Source: Desulfosporosinus lacus DSM 15449 (GTDB taxonomy: Bacteria > Bacillota > Desulfitobacteriia > Desulfitobacteriales > Desulfitobacteriaceae). From it: a DNA stretch of 64,000 nucleotides. This document shows positions 17,111-26,622 of the stretch, piece after piece. Position 1 is the stretch's first letter, and every line of letters begins with the position of its first letter. The stretch lies in assembly GCF_900129935.1 (NCBI RefSeq), contig NZ_FQXJ01000013.1, forward strand, positions 1 through 64,000. Reading direction: 5' to 3'. Under the pieces are notes generated by a model. It was not told where the DNA came from. It saw only the letters and a program-made list of their open reading frames with translations, and did no database searches. Both the position numbers and the translations under genes were made by a program.

Positions 17111-18487
17111 CTATAGTCCGAAAGTTCCCATGAAACGTCGAATTTGCTGTTGCACTTCAGCCGACATTTCTACTGTAGGTGCAAACCCTTCAAGTGGCTT
17201 AGTTGCATCAATCCCCATCTTAGCAGTGCGGCTTAAGTTATCACTTGAGGGATCAAGAGTGCATCCCATACCCATATGCTGAGGTATGATGGTCACGCCC
17301 CTGTCTGCTTGAAGTCGGGTTGCCATGGCCCATAGAACCTGCCGTTCATCGAAGACGTCTACGTCTTCATCCACCACGACCACCATTTTAAGATTATGGT
17401 CTACTGAAAAAGCAGTAAAGATAGCTTGCTGAGCCTGCCCCTCTGCAATCTTCTTCATAGAAATATAACAGTGAAATAATCCACAGGCAGAGATTGGCGC
17501 ATGAACACCCTTAACATTTGGAAGGGTTCTGTTCAAGGCATTTAGTACATCCCCCTCACGTTGCACTCCCACAATTGTAATATGTTCCGAACTCATACCG
17601 GGTGTAATGTCCTGAAACAAGGGTTTTGTACGATATTGAATCCCCTTAACTTTAAACACGTTTTCTGTACTGCGATAACACGCATAATTAGTGAACTCTG
17701 CAAAGGGACCTTCGGATTCTCGTTCTCCTGCTACAATTTCCCCTTCAATGACCACCTCAGCATAGGCCGGAACCATCAGATCCACGGTCTTACAGCGAGC
17801 AACCTCCAGAGGAGCCCCGAATAACCCCCCCATGGCTGCGAATTTACCAAGATCGTAGGGAATTAAGGCCATCGACCCCATAGAAATATTCGGATGAATA
17901 CCCAGGACAATAGTCGCTTCCAGCGATTTTCCCAGTTCTTCTGAGCGGCGAAAATACTCCCATAAGCGTTGGCGAGAGTGGAGACTAATCCCCAACTTAT
18001 CTTTCCCTTTAAGTTGCATCCGGTGATAACCTGCAGTATCTGCACCTGTCAAGGGATCTTTGGCAATGACCAATCCCGCAGTAATGTAGGGTCCAGCATC
18101 AATAGGAAAGTGCGTCAAGATAGGAAGTTTATACAAATCAACTTCTGAGCCTACAAAAGCATTCTCTCGAAACGGAGCTTCATCCACCTCCACTGGTTCA
18201 ATCCGCTGATTAATTCGTTTGGAAAATTCAGCAGCCAGATCGTTAGGATGAACACCCATCGCTAAAGCCAAACGCTCGCGAGGAGCTAGAACATTTGTCA
18301 CAACCGAAATATCATGCCCTTTAACATTCTCAAAAATAGTTAACGGATAACGTCGGGCCTTCTCTAATTCCATAATCAAGGTACTAATTTCATATCTCGG
18401 GTCAATCTCTTTTTTGACATGAACAACCTCCAAGGGATTTTGCTGCTTGACTCGTTCAATAAACGACCTCAAATCTTGCTCCAACAT
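17111..18487 (-). CDS. UbiD-family (prenylated-FMN) decarboxylase
   Basis: This 458-aa protein resembles UbiD along its length: an N-terminal LRSFIERVKQ segment, NAFVGSEVDLYKLPILTHF, TAGYHRMQLKGKDKLGISLH, the acidic active-site region EGPFAEFTNYACY, and ITPGMSSEHITI. Family members use prenylated FMN to decarboxylate or carboxylate aromatic or unsaturated acids. No ubiX-like prenyltransferase gene is in the window. The ATG follows TAGGAGG. It is first in an operon with hyuA-hyuB, and a cobalamin riboswitch with terminator lies about 200 nt upstream, which is unusual for this family. Confidence 0.9.
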   Translation of the reverse strand: MLEQDLRSFIERVKQQNPLEVVHVKKEIDPRYEISTLIMELEKARRYPLTIFENVKGHDISVVTNVLAPRERLALAMGVHPNDLAAEFSKRINQRIEPVEVDEAPFRENAFVGSEVDLYKLPILTHFPIDAGPYITAGLVIAKDPLTGADTAGYHRMQLKGKDKLGISLHSRQRLWEYFRRSEELGKSLEATIVLGIHPNISMGSMALIPYDLGKFAAMGGLFGAPLEVARCKTVDLMVPAYAEVVIEGEIVAGERESEGPFAEFTNYACYRSTENVFKVKGIQYRTKPLFQDITPGMSSEHITIVGVQREGDVLNALNRTLPNVKGVHAPISACGLFHCYISMKKIAEGQAQQAIFTAFSVDHNLKMVVVVDEDVDVFDERQVLWAMATRLQADRGVTIIPQHMGMGCTLDPSSDNLSRTAKMGIDATKPLEGFAPTVEMSAEVQQQIRRFMGTFGL

Positions 18488-18528
18488 TTACGCCTCCTAA
18501 AAAATAATTGCCCCTTAATTTCACGGCC

Positions 18529-18648
18529 CTATTGAGTTAATCCACTTTTTCGCAATCCATCAACAAGCACTTCAGTAAATAATGCAAGCTTATCGGACAT
18601 CTGAGGATCTGTCTTCTGAATCGATAACACCTCCGAAACATAGTTCAA
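18529..18648 (-). pseudogene. short ORF or gene remnant between the B12 riboswitch and ubiD
   Basis: This open frame of 39 codons ends 42 nt before ubiD. The product contains SIQKTDPQMSDKLALFTEVL and then VDGLRKSGLTQ, which reads like the tail of a real helical protein. There is no standard start with a ribosome binding site; the best Shine-Dalgarno (GGAGGTG) precedes an ATT. It may be a leftover C-terminus of a gene once controlled by the riboswitch, or an oddly started small gene. Confidence 0.3.
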
Positions 18649-18683
18649 AAAATTAGTTCTAATCTTTGCAACTGCTTATAAAG

Positions 18684-18739
18684 AAAAAAGACGATAGAAA
18701 AAGCCCACAGTCATATAGACTGGGGGCTTTGCCATCGTC
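18684..18739 (-). terminator. strong terminator downstream of the cobalamin riboswitch
   Basis: The hairpin has outer arms GACGAT/ATCGTC and an inner AAGCCC-CAGTC/GACTG-GGGCTT stem, followed on the minus strand by TTTTTTC. It lies about 30 nt after the aptamer, as expected for a transcriptional OFF switch. Confidence 0.85.
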
Positions 18740-18769
18740 CACCAAAGCCTGATCAAAACAGGCTCACCT

Positions 18770-18926
18770 TAATTACAGGCAGGTCTTCTGGCTCAAAGAT
18801 CATCATTACCGTACGCCTTCCCAGCCGAAACCAGTGGCCAGTGTACGGAACTCCCTTCTTACAGTGGTGGGTCCGCTCAGGATTAAAACCTGATTCCCTA
18901 TTCTCCCTATTGGGCACCTGTAATCG
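18770..18926 (-). ncRNA. cobalamin (AdoCbl-type) riboswitch
   Basis: On the minus strand the conserved blocks appear in order: P1 ATTACAGG, GGTGCC, AATAGGGAA, GCGGACCCACCACTGTAA, GGGAG, CCACTGG, GGGAAGGC, and the closing GAGCCAGAAGACCTGCC with P1' CCTGTAAT. This is the B12-box riboswitch layout. A terminator follows, so high cobalamin should reduce transcription. The next substantial genes are ubiD-hyuA-hyuB. Confidence 0.93.
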
Positions 18927-19123
18927 TTATTGACCAACCCAGTAATTATCGGGTTGCAACATTTATAACCGTTTCGACGTCTAATCTTTATTTCCTGCTA
19001 ATCAACAAATTTTTTGTTATATTCCATGTTAATGTCGATGTTTGTTTACCGATGTAATAACTGTTGTAAAGTAATCGAACAGTATACACATAAGAATAGA
19101 GGAAAATTTCGTAAAATGAAGAA

Positions 19124-21001
19124 TTGTGTATAAGTAGAATATCTTTTCGCCTGAAAGGATTGATAAAAACATTGCTCTACATTGGCTCGAGATCAATCAA
19201 TCAAACTGCTGTTTCAACTGTGATCCGACTTATATTAATACTCGTGTTTTCTTTAATCATTTCATTAATTATTACCCCAAAATGGGAGACATCCTTTGCA
19301 ATAATTCATACAGTATTTGAAGTTTTTTGCATACTAATTGCATTTTCATCTTTTTTTATCATTTGGTTTGTTAGCAAAATTCAGAAATTAAATCTAATAC
19401 TAGGATTCGGTTTTTTAGGGGTTGGAATTCTCGATGCCTTCCATACCTTTTACTGGCAAGGTCTAGGATTCTATCCGACTGGTTATTACGATCTATCTGC
19501 AAAATATTGGTTAGCTGGTCGATTTTTTGAAGCACTCTCCTTAATTCTAAGTACGACTTCAATTAGCAGGTCAATAAGCAGATATAAAGGAGTCACTTTT
19601 ACACTTTTTCTCTCATTTTTTATAGGATTCATTTTTTTATATACCCCTCACACGTTTCCAACATTGATTACACCCGAAGGGGTAACGCCCCTTAAAATCG
19701 TGATTGAGTATATAATAATAATTATGTTTATTTGCTTTTTATACAGATTATTAACGGGCCACCTTCAAGAGGATATCGTAACCAAAAAATATTTGTTGCT
19801 TGCAATTCTTGTAGCTATTCCTGCGGAATTATGTTTCACCGTGTTTACAACAATTACAAATTTCTATAATGTACTTGGACATGTCTTAAAAGTGGTTTAT
19901 TATTGCTTTTTTTTACAAGCGATCTTCGCCGGTTATATTCTATTTCCTTACAAGGAACTTCAGCTGTCTAATGAACGATTCCATAAAGTTTTTCGGTATA
20001 GCCCCGTCTCAAAGTCGATTCTAACGATCAAAGATGGATTGTACATTGATGTCAATGACATGTGGCTTCAAACAACAGGCTATACTAGAGAGGAAATTAT
20101 CGGTTTTACAGTGAACGAATTGGGTTTATATCTGGGCGATGTTATAAAAAAAAGCCACGTAGAACTTCAACGAGGAAATGAAGTTCTCACAAATCAAAAA
20201 TATCTTTTTCAAACCAAGAATGGTATCATTAGAGAAGGATTGTTCTCTACACAAAAGATTATGCTTCAAGAAGAACCCTGCATACTGATAGTTATGATCG
20301 ACATAACAGATCAAGTACGCAATGAAAACGAACTGCTGAGACTCGACAGACTGAATCTTATTGGACAAATGGCGGCAGGTATAGGACATGAGGTACGTAA
20401 CCCTATGACTACAGTTAGGGGCTTCCTTCAAATCCTAAGCGAAAAAATAGAATGCAGTAAGTATCAGGACTATTATGCCATGATGATCGAAGAACTCGAT
20501 CGTGCTAATTCAATCATCACAGACTTTCTTTCCTTATCTAGTAATAAACCCTCCAATGCTCAGTTTTATAACTTAAACAAGATTATTGACGACCTCTTTC
20601 CGTTACTTCAAGCGGATGCCTTAAACGCGGATCATAGTATTCTGTGGGAGAAGTTGCCTGTCAGTGATCTGAAAATTGACAGAAATGAAATCCACCAACT
20701 AATTATTAACTTAGTGCGAAACGGAATTGAAGCTATGAAAATGGGGGGACGAGTTACAATCCGGACTTTTTCAGATGGTGATGAAACCGTCCTAGCCATT
20801 AAAGATGAAGGCACAGGAATAGGACCAGAAATTCTCGATAAAATTGGGACTCCTTTCTTAACCACAAAGGAACAAGGGACAGGCCTAGGGTTAGCAACAT
20901 GTTATAGTATCGCAGAAAGAAATAACGCAAGGATAGATCTTAATACCAGCTCTGCTGGAACAACATTCTTTGTTAGATTTAAAACAGTAAGTGAGGCATA
21001 A
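19124..21001 (+). CDS. MASE3-PAS sensor histidine kinase
   Basis: This 625-aa protein has seven to eight membrane helices in residues 30-275 that include the MASE3 signature (GILDAFHTFYWQGLGFYPTG), a PAS domain at about 285-400, then HisKA with the phosphorylatable His H422 (GIGHEVRNPMTTVRGF) and an ATPase domain. The HEVRNPMTTV style and the single-kinase layout resemble sporulation phosphorelay kinases (KinA/KinB type). No response regulator is adjacent, which fits an orphan kinase. The TTG start at 19124 is weakly supported; a start a few codons later is possible. Confidence 0.88.
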   Translation: MCISRISFRLKGLIKTLLYIGSRSINQTAVSTVIRLILILVFSLIISLIITPKWETSFAIIHTVFEVFCILIAFSSFFIIWFVSKIQKLNLILGFGFLGVGILDAFHTFYWQGLGFYPTGYYDLSAKYWLAGRFFEALSLILSTTSISRSISRYKGVTFTLFLSFFIGFIFLYTPHTFPTLITPEGVTPLKIVIEYIIIIMFICFLYRLLTGHLQEDIVTKKYLLLAILVAIPAELCFTVFTTITNFYNVLGHVLKVVYYCFFLQAIFAGYILFPYKELQLSNERFHKVFRYSPVSKSILTIKDGLYIDVNDMWLQTTGYTREEIIGFTVNELGLYLGDVIKKSHVELQRGNEVLTNQKYLFQTKNGIIREGLFSTQKIMLQEEPCILIVMIDITDQVRNENELLRLDRLNLIGQMAAGIGHEVRNPMTTVRGFLQILSEKIECSKYQDYYAMMIEELDRANSIITDFLSLSSNKPSNAQFYNLNKIIDDLFPLLQADALNADHSILWEKLPVSDLKIDRNEIHQLIINLVRNGIEAMKMGGRVTIRTFSDGDETVLAIKDEGTGIGPEILDKIGTPFLTTKEQGTGLGLATCYSIAERNNARIDLNTSSAGTTFFVRFKTVSEA

Positions 21002-21079
21002 TAAGTATCTTACTTCCCATATAAATTTCCCCGGCATATTAATTAAAATAAAATGATTGTAAAATTTCATATTTTTTTC

Positions 21080-21124
21080 ATAGGACAGTCGAAAAAGGTT
21101 TGAAACCTGCTTGTACTGTCCTAT
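21080..21124. repeat. inverted repeat after the histidine kinase gene
   Basis: ATAGGACAGT and ACTGTCCTAT form a 10-bp stem, with an inner GTTTGAAAC palindrome. No T-run follows on either strand, so this is not a standard terminator. It may be a weak terminator or an operator. Confidence 0.5.
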
Positions 21125-21196
21125 AAAATTCACAAGGCCTTTAGTCCTATTTATGATGAACTAAAGCTAAATTCATCAAATGCTGTTGATTTTTAT

Positions 21197-21205
21197 GGTA
21201 TAATC
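21197..21205 (+). promoter_or_regulatory. extended -10 promoter element for the amidase gene
   Basis: TGGTATAAT, an extended -10 (TGN-TATAAT), lies about 25 nt before the coding start at 21229. There is no convincing -35, as is common with extended -10 promoters. Confidence 0.5.
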
Positions 21206-21228
21206 TACATAACTTCATAAAAGAAAGG

Positions 21229-23472
21229 GTGGCCCTTCTGAAAAAGCTCATTTTATCTGTCATAACTTCGCTTGCATTTGCCTTATGCACGCCTTTTATA
21301 ACCCAAGCAAGCCCCTTGGCTTTCTCAACTGAACGTATTGCCGGACAAGACAGAGTTGAAACTGCTCTTAAAATATCTCAAAAAGGATGGGACTCAGCTC
21401 TAACGGTTATTTTATGTGAATACAACGACTATCCAGATTCTATCGCAGCAACCCCCTTTGCTGTAAACTTAAATGCACCCATCTTACTTACTAAAGGAGA
21501 CTCGATTGACCCACGCGTTGTCAAAGAACTACAACGATTATCACCGGATAAAGTCATTCTTCTGGGCGGTACTGCTTGTCTACAGCCTGCAATTGAAAAG
21601 GAACTTGAAGGTCTGTCACTGCAATGGGATCGAATTGGAGGAATAGATCGTTATGAAACGTCGGTTCTTCTTGCCAAGCAATTATTTAGTGATTCTATGA
21701 TTCTTGCCAATGGCGATAATTTCCCTGATGCTTTATCAGCAGCAACTTTTGCTGGTATAAAGCAAATCCCTATCATCCTTACATCAACCACTCTTCCTGC
21801 TTCTGTCATTCAATACTATCAAGAAACTGCACCAAAGCACTTGTTTGTTATTGGAGGCGAAGTCGTTGTTCCTACTAAAGAATTAACCAAGAATAACTTT
21901 ACCATTGAAACCCGTTTAGGGGGCTACGATCGTTACGAGACAAACGCCAAAGTCGTTTCGTTTATGAAAGATACCTACCATTCCAATGACCTTTTCTTAG
22001 CATCTGGCATCACATTTCCAGACGCTGTAGCCGGAACCGTTCTTGCTTCAAAGTCTAATGCACCCCTTTTACTTACAGAAAAAGACGATATTCCACCCGC
22101 GGTTTATAGCATCATGCGCGAACATATGAAAGTTGAACCCCCAACCCAGGACTCAAACCCAAGCAATGGTACTAATAGTTCTCTAAATCAAGGAAAAGTC
22201 ACTGCTTCTGGGGGCTTAAACCTTAGAGAGACTCCCTCCTCCACGGGGAACGTGCTTATCACCATTCCAGCAGCGGCGACTATCGACCTAATCGAAAAGC
22301 AGGACCAATGGTATAAAACGACTTATCAATCGAAAACGGGTTGGGTTTCTGCTGATTATCTAACCGTAACATCAAAAATGGGAGTCATCAGCGCCTCAGG
22401 AGGCTTAAACCTAAGAGACACGCCCTCTTCCAGCGGAAGCATGCTTGTTACCATACCGAAAGATACATCCGTTGAGCTTATTGATCAACAAGGTCAATGG
22501 TACAAGACAACCTATCAATCTAAAACAGGATGGATTTCTGCTGATTATGTAACACTTTCACAGACAAATGCCGAAAAACCTACGACACCTGCTACGCCCA
22601 TAAATTTAAGTGTCAATGGCCAAGTTTACATTTTAGGTGGAACCGGTATTATTGGCTCTTACGCTCAAACTATTATTGAAGGAAAAGTTTCATCAAAATA
22701 TACGGACAATCTTAAAACTTTCCCTTCTCTCCCCTCAGAAATCAAACAACCAACTGATCCCTCAAGAGGGGACGATGACATCACCCCTCCTGCTGATAAT
22801 CCTCCCCCTGTGACAACCTATGATCCTTCAAAGGAAGTTCTCATCAATCCTTTTGAGGGAATCCCCGCCCAAGCGTTATCGGGTAAAACGATCATGATAG
22901 ACCCCGGACACGGCGGACCGGATAAGGGAGCAAGCGGCCCAACCCCAACTTATGAAAAAAACAACACCTTAGCTATCGCCATGGCCTTAAACGATACCTT
23001 AAAACAGGCTGGAGCAACCGTTATCTTTACTCGAGACAGGGATGTCTCCCTCTGTACAAACACACCCTACTCAGAAGTTGAGGACCTCCAAGGACGAGTA
23101 AATTTAGCCAATCAATCGAAGGCAGACTTGTTTATAAGCATTCATAATGATGCGAGTCTTAACACAAATGTACAAGGCACTTCAACCTATTATTCTGAAG
23201 ATAATCCTAAGCAATATGAGAGTCAACATCTTGCAGTTAGCATTCAATCTGCTGTTATCGACACTATCAAAACGAACAACCGCGGACCGAAACAATCAGG
23301 TTTTTATGTTTTGCGCAATACGACTATGCCTTCAATCTTGCTTGAAACAGCCTTCATATCTAATCCCTATGAAGAAGCAAGATTACAAAATCCGACCTTC
23401 CAAAAGAATGTTGCCGGTGCCATCTTTATTGGTATCTATAACTATTATAAAAACCCCCTGCCTGAAGCTTAA
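21229..23472 (+). CDS. secreted CWB2 / SH3b N-acetylmuramoyl-L-alanine amidase
   Basis: This 747-aa exported wall hydrolase has a signal peptide in the first ~28 residues and three cell-wall-binding type 2 repeats (about 30-300; recurring RIAGQDRVETAL, RIGGIDRYETSV, RLGGYDRYETNA). Two bacterial SH3 domains (about 320-445) share near-identical GGLNLR-TPSS and TTYQSKTGW blocks. A Pro/Thr linker leads to an Amidase_3 domain from about 555 (TIMIDPGHGGPDKGASG, FISIHND, LLETAFISN). It would cleave the stem peptide from peptidoglycan. The start is GTG or a CTG three codons later. A strong bidirectional terminator follows. Confidence 0.93.
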   Translation: MALLKKLILSVITSLAFALCTPFITQASPLAFSTERIAGQDRVETALKISQKGWDSALTVILCEYNDYPDSIAATPFAVNLNAPILLTKGDSIDPRVVKELQRLSPDKVILLGGTACLQPAIEKELEGLSLQWDRIGGIDRYETSVLLAKQLFSDSMILANGDNFPDALSAATFAGIKQIPIILTSTTLPASVIQYYQETAPKHLFVIGGEVVVPTKELTKNNFTIETRLGGYDRYETNAKVVSFMKDTYHSNDLFLASGITFPDAVAGTVLASKSNAPLLLTEKDDIPPAVYSIMREHMKVEPPTQDSNPSNGTNSSLNQGKVTASGGLNLRETPSSTGNVLITIPAAATIDLIEKQDQWYKTTYQSKTGWVSADYLTVTSKMGVISASGGLNLRDTPSSSGSMLVTIPKDTSVELIDQQGQWYKTTYQSKTGWISADYVTLSQTNAEKPTTPATPINLSVNGQVYILGGTGIIGSYAQTIIEGKVSSKYTDNLKTFPSLPSEIKQPTDPSRGDDDITPPADNPPPVTTYDPSKEVLINPFEGIPAQALSGKTIMIDPGHGGPDKGASGPTPTYEKNNTLAIAMALNDTLKQAGATVIFTRDRDVSLCTNTPYSEVEDLQGRVNLANQSKADLFISIHNDASLNTNVQGTSTYYSEDNPKQYESQHLAVSIQSAVIDTIKTNNRGPKQSGFYVLRNTTMPSILLETAFISNPYEEARLQNPTFQKNVAGAIFIGIYNYYKNPLPEA

Positions 23473-23561
23473 GCTGTTAAACAGTTTATAGACTCTTTCA
23501 AGCAAATTTCCCGCCTCGAGGCTACGATGACGAGAGCTTCCCAATTTCGTATATCCCTTAT

Positions 23562-23611
23562 AAAAAGAACGTGGTGTCTCGCATTAACTTGCGTAACACC
23601 ACGTTCTTTTT
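23562..23611. terminator. bidirectional terminator between the amidase and ilvH genes
   Basis: A 16-bp perfect stem (AAAAAGAACGTGGTGT and its complement) closes an 18-nt loop, with A-runs on the left and T-runs on the right. It can stop transcription from both the amidase gene and, further off, ilvH. Confidence 0.85.
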
Positions 23612-23693
23612 ATTCTTCATGAGTAGGCGCTATTTTTATGACTATTATTTTGGGGTTACTCCCTAGATCTTCCGCTTCAATGCACCGCATTAC

Positions 23694-24191
23694 TTACTGA
23701 TCTTTTGCCGGGACAGGCCCTCGCGAAAGAGCAATCTTACCAGTGCGGACTATTTCAATAATGCCATGATCATCTTCTAAGACTTGGCAGAGGGCATCAA
23801 TCTTTGTCTCATCCCCTGAAAGTTCGATAACCATCGTTTCTCTGTTAACATCAACGATACTTGCTCGAAAAATCTCCACTATATTAATGATATCTGAACG
23901 TGTAGCAGCACTTGCCTTGACCTTAATCAAGGCTAATTCTCGTTGAATTGACTCTACTGCAGTAAGATCACTGATTTTTATAACATCTATTAATTTTGAC
24001 AACTGATTAACAACTTGTTCCTGTTCGATTTCATTCCCCTCAACCACAATCGTAATTCTGGTGGTATCTGGTTCTTCAGTGTAACCAGCCGCGATACTTT
24101 CAATATTAAAAGCTCTTCGGCTAATAAGTCCGGAAATATGGGTTAAAACTCCAGGTTTATTTTCTACTAATACAGCAAGTGTATGCTTCAT
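23694..24191 (-). CDS. ilvH: acetolactate synthase, regulatory (small) subunit
   Basis: This 165-aa protein has an ACT domain at the N-terminus (HTLAVLVENKPGVLTHISGL, FNIESIAAGYTEEPDTTR) and a second ACT-like half. It binds valine and tunes the large subunit. I start it at ATG 24191, which overlaps the ilvB stop as ATGA; the frame is open to 24227 but that extension lacks family homology. It is the last gene of the ilvB-ilvH pair. Confidence 0.93.
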   Translation of the reverse strand: MKHTLAVLVENKPGVLTHISGLISRRAFNIESIAAGYTEEPDTTRITIVVEGNEIEQEQVVNQLSKLIDVIKISDLTAVESIQRELALIKVKASAATRSDIINIVEIFRASIVDVNRETMVIELSGDETKIDALCQVLEDDHGIIEIVRTGKIALSRGPVPAKDQ

Positions 24192-25888
24192 TCCTCTGCT
24201 CCTCCCATCATCATCTGATCTAGACATGCACCTGCCGGAACCATAGGCAATACATCTAACACTTCCGGGATCCGAATGTCCACGACCACCGGACCAGGAA
24301 TCGCCAACGCTTGTTCCAGAACTTTTTCCAGCTCCTCAGGCTTAGTCACTCTCAAACCAGCTACACCCATCGCTTCAGCCAATTTAACAAAATCAGTCGT
24401 TGAGCCTTTTAAACTCGTATGGGAATAGCGTCCGCCGTAAAACATTCTCTGCCATTGAGCAACCATTCCTAAACACTGATTATTAAAGATAAGGACTTTA
24501 ACCGGGAAATTATACTCTGCAACAGCTGCTAACTCCTGACAATTCATCATGATTCCACCATCACCGACGAAGAGGATAACTGGTCTATCCGGCAAACCAC
24601 ATTGGGCACCTAAAGCAGCCGGCAGACCATAGCCCATCGTCCCAAGCCCTCCTGACGTGAGCAATGAGCGGGGATTTTTAAAGCCGTAGAATTGTGCAAC
24701 CCACATCTGGTGTTGGCCTACGTCCGTAACAATTACAGCATCACCTTGAGTCAACCGACTAACTTTTTCGACAACTGCTTGCGGCATAACAACATCTGGG
24801 CCTTGTTCGTAGGTCAAAGGCTTTTCTTGATGCCAGTTACGCACTTTCTCCAGCCAAGGTCGAACTTGCTCTGTTAGCTCGGCAGAGACATCCTTAACTC
24901 GTTGAGACAGGGCTGGAATTGACCATCTCATATCCCCGACTATGCGCAAGTGTGCTAAAACATTTTTATTGATTTCGGCCGGATCGATGTCAAAATGGAT
25001 AATTTTAGCTTTCGCAGCAAACTCACTCAGGAGCCCAGTCACTCTGTCATCAAAACGAACCCCAATTCCAATAAGCAAATCACATTCCGTTGTAGCCATA
25101 TTCGCTGCATAAGTTCCATGCATTCCAACCATGCCTAAGAATTGAGGATGTTCATTGGGTACACATCCTAAGCCCATCAATGTTGAAATAACCGGAAACC
25201 CGCTCTGTTCGATTAAAGCTTTTAACTCCTCAGATGAATCAGATAGATTGACCCCGCCTCCAACAAAAATTAGAGGCTTCCGTGCTAACTTCATTTCAGC
25301 AAAGACCTTATCGATCATTTCAGAATCGCCTTCACACACAGGGCGATAGCCACGCAACTTAACCTCATTGGGATATTGGTAATCAAAAGAAGCTGCAAAG
25401 ACATCTTTAGCAATATCAACAACCACAGGGCCCGGTCTTCCTGTTCGCGCAATATGAAAGGCTTCTTTAAGTGCTCCTGGTAAATCCTCAACCTTCTTTA
25501 CCAAATAATTGTGTTTAGTAATAGGGGTTGTGATGCCCCGAATGTCTGCTTCTTGAAAGGAATCTCTGCCAATCAGAGGAACTGAAACTTGACCCGTAAT
25601 AGCCACTAAAGGAATAGAATCCATATAGGCTGTTGCAATTCCGGTTATGAGATTTGTTGCCCCCGGTCCGGAGGTTGCGATAACAACTCCGACTTTACCC
25701 GTAGCTCTTGCATAACCGTCAGCCGCATGGACCGATCCTTGCTCATGTTTAGTGAGTATATGCCTAAAGTCAGCTTGGTACAAAGCATCATAAAGCGTCA
25801 GCACTGCCCCGCCGGGATAGCCGAACACCACATCAACGTTTTCATTTTTTAGGGATTGTATAATTGCCTCTGCTCCTGTCATTATCAA
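24188..25888 (-). CDS. ilvB: acetolactate synthase, catalytic (large) subunit
   Basis: This 566-aa thiamine-diphosphate enzyme makes acetolactate or acetohydroxybutyrate, the first common step to valine, leucine and isoleucine. Visible are FGYPGGAVLTLYDAL, the catalytic Glu in KHEQGSVHAADGYARATG, the FAD region, and the ThDP motif VGDGGIMMNCQELAAVAEY then FNNQ. I favour TTG 25888 (MIMTGAEAI...) with GTGAGGG 8 nt upstream over GTG 25903. No T-box leader is visible in the 85 nt before the gene, although clostridial ilv operons often have one. ilvD is far away at 53829. Confidence 0.92.
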   Translation of the reverse strand: MIMTGAEAIIQSLKNENVDVVFGYPGGAVLTLYDALYQADFRHILTKHEQGSVHAADGYARATGKVGVVIATSGPGATNLITGIATAYMDSIPLVAITGQVSVPLIGRDSFQEADIRGITTPITKHNYLVKKVEDLPGALKEAFHIARTGRPGPVVVDIAKDVFAASFDYQYPNEVKLRGYRPVCEGDSEMIDKVFAEMKLARKPLIFVGGGVNLSDSSEELKALIEQSGFPVISTLMGLGCVPNEHPQFLGMVGMHGTYAANMATTECDLLIGIGVRFDDRVTGLLSEFAAKAKIIHFDIDPAEINKNVLAHLRIVGDMRWSIPALSQRVKDVSAELTEQVRPWLEKVRNWHQEKPLTYEQGPDVVMPQAVVEKVSRLTQGDAVIVTDVGQHQMWVAQFYGFKNPRSLLTSGGLGTMGYGLPAALGAQCGLPDRPVILFVGDGGIMMNCQELAAVAEYNFPVKVLIFNNQCLGMVAQWQRMFYGGRYSHTSLKGSTTDFVKLAEAMGVAGLRVTKPEELEKVLEQALAIPGPVVVDIRIPEVLDVLPMVPAGACLDQMMMGGAEE

Positions 25889-25987
25889 ATCAGTAACCCT
25901 CACTTTCTTTTCTCTATAACAACCTATTATTGCGAACCGAATATTCTAAATCCACAATGACTTAGAACAACCTTACCTTGGAATATA

Positions 25988-26542
25988 TCAAATAATCTTG
26001 ACTTTTTTAACGGCTTGCCCGAGATATCCTTTCATCAGCATCCGTTGCGAATTAATAAGCGAGACCAGCATTCCATTCTTTACGCTTTTCTCTAAAGGTT
26101 CTGTAAACTTAGACGTAAAATATAAACAGGCATAAGCTATGAACCCATCCTTTACCAAGTCCTTTTCTGGTATTGTTTCAAGATAACTTGAGAAATCATT
26201 TAACTCACTACTGAAAACTTCTGAACGTTTCAGAGCCTCATCTTGGTCTAAAGCATTATCTTGGTAGGATAATTGCAAAGTTTGGACAAATGTTTGCCTT
26301 AAGTCTTCCAATCTAAATTTAATTAGTCCTCTATTCTTACTGTCAATTAACCAGGCATAAAGCAGAAGGAGTCTTAAAGAATACAAGTTTTTAGTAAACT
26401 CCTCGTATTCCCTTTGGGACAATATGGAATCCGGATCGATAGTTAGATAATTTTCATAATTATGCTGAGGTACGCTTAAAACTTCGCTTGCGATCATTCT
26501 AATAAAGGCATCTAGTGTGACCCTTTTTTTTAGAAAAAACAT
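25988..26542 (-). CDS. hypothetical protein (184 aa)
   Basis: The start at ATG 26542 has GGGGAG 7 nt upstream. The protein is soluble, largely helical and rich in Leu, Glu and Lys; it opens MFFLKKRVTLDAFIRMI and ends in a basic VKKVKII tail. There are no cysteines forming a metal motif and no recognised domain. It lies alone between ilvB and the BenE transporter in the same orientation, about 100 nt from ilvB. Confidence 0.65.
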   Translation of the reverse strand: MFFLKKRVTLDAFIRMIASEVLSVPQHNYENYLTIDPDSILSQREYEEFTKNLYSLRLLLLYAWLIDSKNRGLIKFRLEDLRQTFVQTLQLSYQDNALDQDEALKRSEVFSSELNDFSSYLETIPEKDLVKDGFIAYACLYFTSKFTEPLEKSVKNGMLVSLINSQRMLMKGYLGQAVKKVKII

Positions 26543-26622
26543 ATATACACTCCCCAAAATTCACTTTATTCCTATTAACAATTATAGCATAAAAAGGTGC
26601 ACCATAGAGAGGACAGCCGCAT

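Noticed and set aside
24188-25987. T-box leader expected for ilvB-ilvH
   Set aside because: Only about 85-100 nt lie upstream of ilvB and no T-box sequence (GGGTGG-type) was seen.
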